This document shows, one piece after another, positions 57,941-64,000 of a stretch of 64,000 nucleotides of DNA. Where the stretch lies: assembly GCF_014066305.1 (NCBI RefSeq), contig NW_023501059.1, positions 62,001 to 126,000 of the forward strand, written 5' to 3'. The notes beneath the pieces are model-generated. The model ran no database searches and had not been told where the DNA came from. It saw only the letters and a list, made by a program, of their open reading frames with translations. This stretch comes from Letharia columbiana. Taxonomy: Eukaryota > Ascomycota > Lecanoromycetes > Lecanorales > Parmeliaceae. Position numbers and translations under genes: made by a program. How positions within the stretch are numbered: the stretch's first letter is position 1; each line of letters starts with the position of its first letter.

Positions 57941-58582
57941 GGCTTCCTAGTCACCGAGGGGGGGTGAGTTCAAGAGATAGGAGCAGGAGACATTTATCTT
58001 TCGACTTATGAATAGTGCGGCAGACGAAAGACAGCTTTCGAGGCTCTTATGAGATATCAAATCTGTCAAAAAATATCGACAACAGAAAGTAGAGAAGAAA
58101 AACAAATGGTGGTAAACGCCTAAGGATACAACAATGCTGATCTGAACAACAACTCAGAAACTGGCAACGCAACTATTCTAGTGACATACAAAATAACGAT
58201 GAGAAAGACGTTAGGAACGAGATGGTAGAGCTTGAGTGAAAATCGAGATGGTAGAGTACGATACTTTACAAGCAACACTGGTGCAAGCCGGTTGGAGAGG
58301 CTCCCTCGCCTCAGCCGTGTCTAAAATGGTACCCGGAAGCTCGGGCGCTCCCGCACCCACATAAGCCTAAAGAGCCCCGGGAAAGAGCCTCAAGATGCAA
58401 AGCTCGGCCCTAAGACCTTTTACGCCTGCTCGCGTTCCAAGTCTTCTCCTAACTCCGATCTTGCAATGAGTACGGCCATCCTTGGTCGGGTTCGACCAAG
58501 GGGTCCCAGCTCCTTTGCCAACTCGTCCGGCCAATTTGCAATAACCTGAGCACCTAATGAGGCGGATGCAGACGCCAATCCA
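57941..58582. other. intergenic
   Basis: Shared 5' region of the divergent GNAT and aldo-keto reductase genes. 58300-58450 is GC-richer with no recognisable RNA gene. Confidence 0.45.
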
Positions 58583-59703
58583 ATGGCGTCACCAAAGGAA
58601 GCCTCTCACAGCATTGAGATCGCTGGCCCTAACGTTGGCGGCACAGGCTACGGCCTCTTAGGCAAGTCACACCCGCTCCTTCAATGGCCCTTTCCTAAGT
58701 CCTTCGCAGGCCTGACATGGCGGCCCACCATCCCCTCCGAAGAACAAGCCTTTGCGGCGATGCACGCTGCCCTTACCTCTGGCTGCAATCTCTGGAACGG
58801 CGGCGAGATCTACGGCACACCTGACAACAATTCCCTGACCCTGCTCAAGAACTACTACACCCTGTACCCAGAAAATGCCGACAAGGAAGTCCTCAACATC
58901 AAGGGGGCTACGCGTCCTGGCTTGCAACCTTACGGCAGCCCCGACTATGTGATAGAGAGCGTGGAGGATTGTCTACAGATGCTTGGAGAAAGAGGCAGGA
59001 TTGACATGTTTGAGTGTGCAAGAAGAGATCCAAAGGTGCCTCTGAAAGAGACCTTGGGGGCGCTGGCAGAGCTGGTGGATGAGGGCAAGATTGGAGGGGT
59101 GGCTCTGTGTGATGTCAGTGCGAACACGATTAGAGAGGCCGCCAAGATTACGAGAATCGTGGCTGTGGAAGTGGAGTTGTCGCTGTGGTCGACGGAGCCT
59201 CTGACCAATGGGATCGCAGAGGCTTGTTTTGAATTGAATATTCCGATCATTGCGTCAGTCACTCTATCTCTTGAAGCCTTGTAAGAGCCCATTGCTGAGA
59301 ACCCCTGCAGCTATTCACCAATCGGTCGAGGCATGTTCACCGGCCGGATCAAGTCTCTCGGAGACATCCCGCAGGGGAATGTTCGAAAAATATTGGCGCG
59401 ATTCCAGCCCCAAAACTTCGGCACCAACATGAAGCTTCTAAGGGAGCTCGAGAAGATGGCCCAGAAGGAAAATTGCACTCCGGCTCAATTGGCGTTAGCT
59501 TGGGTTCGAAGCCTGTCAAACAAAGAAAGAATGCCCAGAATCATCCCAGTCCCGGGAGCTAGAACTGCTGAGAGGGTAAAGGAGAAGCCGTCGAGGTCGA
59601 GCTAACTGGAGAGGAGATGAATGATATTGATACGATTCTAGGAAGTTGCGGAATAGCTGGTGACAGGTACCACCCGATGGGGATGACGATGGTCAATGGC
59701 TAG
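58583..59703 (+). pseudogene. pyridoxal-reductase-like aldo-keto reductase with late frameshift
   Basis: Exon 1 (58583-59253) and exon 2 (from 59311) join across a 57-bp intron as IIA-YSPIGRGMFTGRIKS. The sequence matches fungal pyridoxal reductases (Plr1-type, AKR8): GTGYGLLG near the start, NLWNGGEIYGTPDNN with catalytic Tyr, NIKGATRPGL with catalytic Lys, IDMFECARRDPKVPL, and VEVELSLWSTEPLTNGI. These enzymes reduce pyridoxal to pyridoxine with NADPH. At about 59583 one base appears to be missing: the family-like C-terminus (VEVELTGEEMNDIDTIL to HPMGMTMVNG, ending 59703) is in another frame, and the literal frame stops at 59605 after KPSRSS. It could be a recent null allele, a truncated but active enzyme, or a sequencing error. 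Confidence 0.8.
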
Positions 59704-60206
59704 ATCTTCTCGTACAAGAAGAGCGAAGGTAGTCCTGTGACGAAGGGGCAGTCTATCAATCGCACGATGCGTGAACATTATTTTTTGATGAGACAACGTC
59801 TCTATCGGGTGGGTGTTCTATGTCAACGCCAAGGTAGCTAATGGATCATCCTTACACACCACCTCTACGGACAACCGATTAATCATTCAGCTGCAGCGGC
59901 ACGAAGGATCCATCGAAAGTACTGGCGTTTGACCACCGAAGACTGAAACGTTATTTGCTGCAACGCACATCGCAGGCGTCTTCCTAAGTGTTCGGTTGGG
60001 TCCTCGTCGGGTTCCGTGCTCCATAGTGCCGTTGCGCAGCGTAAGCAGGAAAAGAGGCGAAGCCGACCCTCCGTGAAAAGGCATAATAGAACATTCTCAT
60101 TTCAACCCCGGGTTCTTTTTTTGTCTTTCTTCTCTGCCGTTTACTCTAGGCACGATTTGAGGGAGTACAAAGCCGCAGCAGCAATTTGAGGATCATGTCA
60201 AGCTAC
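59704..60206. other. intergenic
   Basis: No gene recognised. Confidence 0.45.
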
Positions 60207-61096
60207 GCGATGAATAAGAACGTCCGCCATCTCGAGAATATCGGTTCTCTCCCATGCGGCAGCACTGCTACCCCTTCTACAACAGCGCAGCAGTCCTGCT
60301 TAGTGGCGATACGTGCGTTGGCAATGCCACCTGTCATTTCACGCATCCCCTGAGCAAGGCTAGCGGCTATTATGTTGGCGGCTGCACACAAGAATCCTTC
60401 CCAGGCCCCGTGTGCTCTATGCAGTGTAGTAAGTGGCCCAGCTAGCTTCTCCTAGATAGCAGGTGTTCCTGGCGGGAGGTTGGTGAGGGATTGAGCTGAT
60501 CAGTTGACAACTTGACTGATCCAGACAACTTGTGATAGATAGCGGACAATCCCACAGCCGACATCTTCTACGATAGCACCACCGCACTCTGAGCCTGCTG
60601 CTATGGCTCCCGGCAGCTTAGACCGCTCGGTCCCGGGTTCCCAGACCTTCGAGGCGCCGTCGCTGCAGCAATAAAGGAATGAGGTGAGGTGACTACTATG
60701 TATGACTGGTGCAGGCCTTATCTATCATGACAAGCCCACTAGTGTTGTTCTAGATATCAACTGCTGCAGCAGCTGTTGGCTGATGCCACATCCTCATCCT
60801 CCCATCCTCCTTATCCGCACCAATTAGCTCTACCTCATCTAGACCTATTCTGCCTTTCAGGCTCAGTCTGCCCTCACCTTACCTCTAGAAGCCTTTCCAC
60901 AGGCGCGAAAGCTGGGATTGGCATCGCCGTCGCCCTCGTCGGGATCAGTCTTGCAGTCTTGGCATTCTCAGTCCTTGTCCACGGGATGAAACGCAACTCC
61001 AACAACAATGAAAAACCGGAAACGGACTCATCCTCCGGAGCTAATGATCACGGAACGCAATATACGTATGCAGGAGGACTCCCGGCTGCGGGATAG
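60207..61096 (+). pseudogene. remnant of a Cys-rich extracellular protein with one membrane helix
   Basis: The left part reads CYPFYNSAAVLLSGDTCVGN, then GYYVGGCTQESFPGPVCSMQ. This resembles the small cysteine-rich ectodomain of a common fungal membrane-protein type. The right part (60776-61096) has GIGIAVALVGISLAVLAFSV followed by basic and Asn/Ser-rich cytosolic residues. The 330 bp between have stops in all frames and no convincing splice path, so the gene is probably broken. Confidence 0.45.
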
Positions 61097-61271
61097 AACG
61101 CCACACGATCTGTAGAGTTGGATTCGAATGCGCGCGGGGAGATGGATATAGCCAGGGGTAGTACATGGGAAATGCAGTAATGACACCCTGGAATCTTGAA
61201 ATGTTTAGTGAATACCCAAATACCAATTTCAAATTGTAGTGACCACCGCCGCTAAAAACAAATGTCTTCGG

Positions 61272-61470
61272 AGCTCTAATGAACTCGAGACTCCTCTCAA
61301 CAATCCAAGGCCCGGATGCACAAACGTATTTACCCTCCGCGAGCGCCTTCGGCAGAAAGTTCATAAAAGGCTGGACCAACCTCGTTGTCATTAAGCGTGC
61401 TTCCCCGAACCATCATGACATTGACACCGCCAGTTCTATGCTCGGGAACAGGCAAGGCTCTTTTTGGATC
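61272..61470 (-). pseudogene. C-terminal fragment of a second trans-enoyl-reductase-like gene
   Basis: About 200 bp on the minus strand closely match codons for the C-terminal part of the enzyme at 27802-28812. GGVN, a glycine-serine loop, NDNEVGPAF and FLPKALAEGKY...PWIVE..LE appear in the same order, and 21 consecutive bases starting GCGCTCGCGGAGGGTAAATA are identical. A 1-2 base shift breaks the frame at about 61365, and the last about 20 codons are absent. Upstream parts of the gene are not found. Confidence 0.85.
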
Positions 61471-61499
61471 AGGATACCGATCTGCTCGTACAGTAGTTG

Positions 61500-62083
61500 A
61501 AGATAAAGTCAGCTAATGACCACTTAGTTGTTATTGGTGCCAATGTCGTTCTCCGTCAGTAGCTGCAACGATAGCAACAGGTCTACCTTCTGAAACCGAA
61601 GCCAAATGTTTGCTGGTCATCGAGCAGTCTCCAACTCTAAATAGAGACTGGGTAACCAATTTCAGAAACAAGACGCAGATGATATATGTACGCGTATCCT
61701 CTCCTTTACCTACAAGCCGCCAAAAAGTATCAATACTCCACGCACATGCCAAGACACAAAGACAATGTCACCATCAGAGCGCAGCTACCTTTATCGACTG
61801 GCACTGAAAGTCATGTATATATCTCCAAAACCAGCCACCTGCCAAGCCGCCATGCAAAGTCGAACGCACAGAACCCTTCCGTGAGCCCGCATCTCCTCCA
61901 CCAGCATGGTGTACGAGCATCCAAAACTTCACTCGTCTGCCATTGCTAGCGGCATCGGTGCAGGTGGCTGCTCTTGACGTCGTAAGACTATCCATGCATA
62001 CCTATGGTTCCCTAAACACGGTATCTTAGATATCAGCGCTTTAAACTCTACTAAAACAACATGGAAAAACTCCGTATATCAAC
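61500..62083. other. intergenic
   Basis: Short frames on both strands; nothing recognised. Confidence 0.4.
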
Positions 62084-63434
62084 TCACCCAGATTTCGGGA
62101 AGCGCCTAGTTTCCTTTGTTTGATACATACTGGAGGTCTCGAGGTCAGCGCTCGTTCCTAGTTCAAGATGATCAAGCCATCGACCATGCTTGAGCGAGAA
62201 AGATGCACTGTGGCCCACTTCGGGATCGAGACTGGGATCCATGTTGGCTGAAGTGAAACAGGAATGACACTCACTAGTATCAGCAGCAACCGCACCAGCC
62301 CATATGTCAAACCAGCGAATTGTCTCTTCTTGGGTAGAACTCTTGATATTCAACGTGACCGCGCATCCGGAGCCGCCTAGGTTGATTACAATGCACGTTT
62401 AGCAATCTTGCCTCGAAGTCCAGGGCCAAAACGTCCAATTGGGGCAACGATTGCACGTACTCGCGTGATAAGTCCACGGTAGTGGCCACTCCACACCTGG
62501 TAACCCCTTACGGCCAAAGCTCAAGGACTGCGTGCTCACGGGCAACGCACTCAGTGTGTCAAGACAGGGCGGTGGATAATCCGGCGCTTGGAAACCTTGA
62601 CCGCATACGACATCGGGCGTGTACTTGCGGATTACTACGATGAGGCGTCCGTTCTTACCTGTTTGTTGGTTTGGTAGAGTCAGCGGACCTCTCTATCATT
62701 CACTTCATCGTAGAACTTGTTGAACAGAGAGTCCACACGCAGAGCACGAAAGGCTTCTTGACACCTGACATACCTACATTCGCAACGAAACCTCCCTCAG
62801 CTGGGCCACCAAGAGGATCTATGCACTTCTTCAGCACCTGATCGGCGGCGTGGCTGATCTCGAGAATGGACGCGAAGTCGGAGTCGCGGGTCTGGTAATT
62901 GGTAATATCGATAACGCATTGACCATCATCTACAGCAAGTTAATTAATCATGCTCGCGACAACCTACTACTAATATATTGTGCCAGACTTACCGCTACTC
63001 CATCGATAAGGAAGCCTGTATTGAAAATTGTGGCCCGGTCCCCTTGGGCCCCAGCTCACGCGTTCGGGTATCGAGCCTAGATTCTGCCAAGCATCAAAAC
63101 AGCTGTGTCGGTCTAAGTTGGTGCCGTACAGAGTACCGTTGCACTGAGGGGCAGCGCTGGTAACGGCAGGCAGATCGTACCGGAAGGGTAGGTCGTAAAG
63201 AGAGGCGGAGTAGTTCGATGGTTGTTGGGAAGCGCTATCCAAAGAGAGTAGGTTCACGTCTGGGACATCGTTCGAATATGAGGCGTTTGTAAGATCAGCA
63301 GAGACGTTCCCGGGAAGGATCAGCACCGAAGGTGAGGTGGTCGGAGTGTTTTCACTTTGTGGTGCTGCAGGTAAAGTTGCAGAAAGCGCAGGCCCACATA
63401 TGACTGCATATGCAAGCCAAACCCTAGAGTGCAT
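62084..63434 (-). CDS. secreted protein of unknown function, 362 aa
   Basis: Four-exon model complement(join(62084..62376,62461..62658,62774..62929,62993..63434)); phases close across introns of 84, 115 and 63 bp, and the 115-bp intron has a CGCTGACTC branch site. It starts MHSRVWLAYAVICGPALSA, a signal peptide, then a Ser/Pro/Asn-rich linker with N-glycosylation sites. CNGTLYGTNLDRHSCFDAWQ and WSSDDGQCVIDITNYQTRDS follow, then GKNGRLIVVIRKYTP, GLPGVEWPLPWTYHASGSGC, and IRWFDIWAGAVAADTSEC. This pattern (paired cysteines, a NxxxCxxA[WL] start, PRG.....PYR, C.I.v) is one I know from many small fungal secreted proteins without assigned function. The C-terminal exon may be spliced again; its last about 60 residues look less conserved. 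Confidence 0.65.
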
Positions 63435-63522
63435 ATTCTATTCCTTCTGAGCGCCACAAGAGACGAACGAAGTTGATTGCATTGGGATGATCCCACCGGG
63501 AGTCAGGAAGGAGCCTGACAGT

Positions 63523-63981
63523 TCATGCATAAATGACTTTGCGGAGAGAGGTCAGATCTAGCATATTGGCGAAATGAGCATGCGCTAGTAGCTTGGTGGG
63601 AATCGCAAGAGCGCTTACGTTGTACGTGCACAACGGCCGTGCGACAGGGTCAAGGAAAGTTTTTGGTACGCGACAGCGCAGAACCTGCCCTTCTCTTTCC
63701 AGGCCGTACTTCCAAAAATAAGGGCGCATAGCTGTGGAGATGCGCCAAGACAAGACTGAAGTCAATCTAGGTACTCTAGGTACTCTGTAATTCGCGTCGA
63801 AATCCCTTGAGACAGCTTTCCCATCCACCAATCCAAGGGCGGAAACAAGATTGTCACATTGTTGTAAGATGCGGACTGCTCGAAGCTGCACCAAGACCAG
63901 AAAGTAAATCGTGGTGGTGCTACCGTAACTTGATTGAGTCGTTCGCCACATAAAGTCGAACTCGAGGTTTTCCACCCGCAT
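63523..63981 (-). CDS. unassigned ORF near the window edge
   Basis: A 152-codon frame beginning MRVENLEFDFMWRTTQSSYG, with a hydrophobic stretch (TTTIYFLVLVQL), overlapped by another frame. No family recognised. It may be the end of a gene whose other exons lie beyond 64000. Confidence 0.25.
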   Translation of the reverse strand: MRVENLEFDFMWRTTQSSYGSTTTIYFLVLVQLRAVRILQQCDNLVSALGLVDGKAVSRDFDANYRVPRVPRLTSVLSWRISTAMRPYFWKYGLEREGQVLRCRVPKTFLDPVARPLCTYNVSALAIPTKLLAHAHFANMLDLTSLRKVIYA

Positions 63982-64000
63982 ACCAATCTGACGGCGATTT

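Noticed and set aside
58270..58450. GC-rich stretch considered as a small nuclear or other structural RNA
   Set aside because: No U1, U2, U5 or SRP signature and no pol III terminator pattern.

Overview
The window is nuclear DNA of a filamentous ascomycete (Pezizomycotina). The evidence is short introns of about 50-115 bp with GT..AG ends and CTGAC/CTAAC branch sites, fungal families (RTA1 lipid-translocating protein, fungal P450, PAN/Apple secreted protein, DUF8004-like protein, GT25, NACHT-ankyrin relic), and transposon graveyards eroded in the manner of repeat-induced point mutation (RIP). In the eroded blocks CA and TG dinucleotides are almost gone while CG survives. I cannot name the species.

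Layout. 1-3.7 kb: gene-poor patchwork with a 44-bp minisatellite, a three-copy fold-back repeat and GC-rich hairpins. 3.9-8.4 kb: a DUF8004-like gene (minus), a NACHT-ankyrin pseudogene (plus), an unassigned ORF, and an intact RTA1 gene. 8.66-21.8 kb: mostly AT-rich relics, including a minus-strand Ty3/Gypsy relic at about 11.4-17.5 kb, broken by a less-eroded island (17.7-18.4 kb) and a GC-rich microhairpin island (19.1-19.85 kb). 22.1-35.7 kb: gene island with a P450, a 362-bp MITE, a RING protein, a trans-enoyl-reductase-like MDR protein, a PAN/Apple mucin-like secreted protein, a frameshifted beta-helix gene and an epoxide hydrolase pseudogene. 36.1-40.6 kb: nested TIR elements, three copies of one MITE, a 100-bp tandem array. 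40.6-41.3 kb: an almost pure A/G tract. 41.7-49.5 kb: BBE-type FAD oxidase, zinc alcohol dehydrogenase pseudogene, GT25 enzyme, large uncharacterised gene. 51.72-56.64 kb: a complete but RIP-destroyed Ty1/copia element with 190-bp LTRs and a TGTGT target duplication. 57.1-64 kb: GNAT acetyltransferase, pyridoxal-reductase-like aldo-keto reductase with a late frameshift, remnant of a cysteine-rich membrane protein, a fragment of a second enoyl reductase, a secreted 362-aa protein and an unassigned ORF running to the window edge.

The intact genes do not form a convincing pathway: no polyketide synthase, NRPS, terpene synthase or pathway regulator is visible. The common theme is turnover. Oxidoreductase and hydrolase genes near the repeat blocks are intact in some cases and decayed in others, and one gene has both an intact copy (27.8 kb) and a broken fragment (61.3 kb). 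Splice models below were built by hand: frames were checked to close across junctions, but no homology search or RNA evidence was available.
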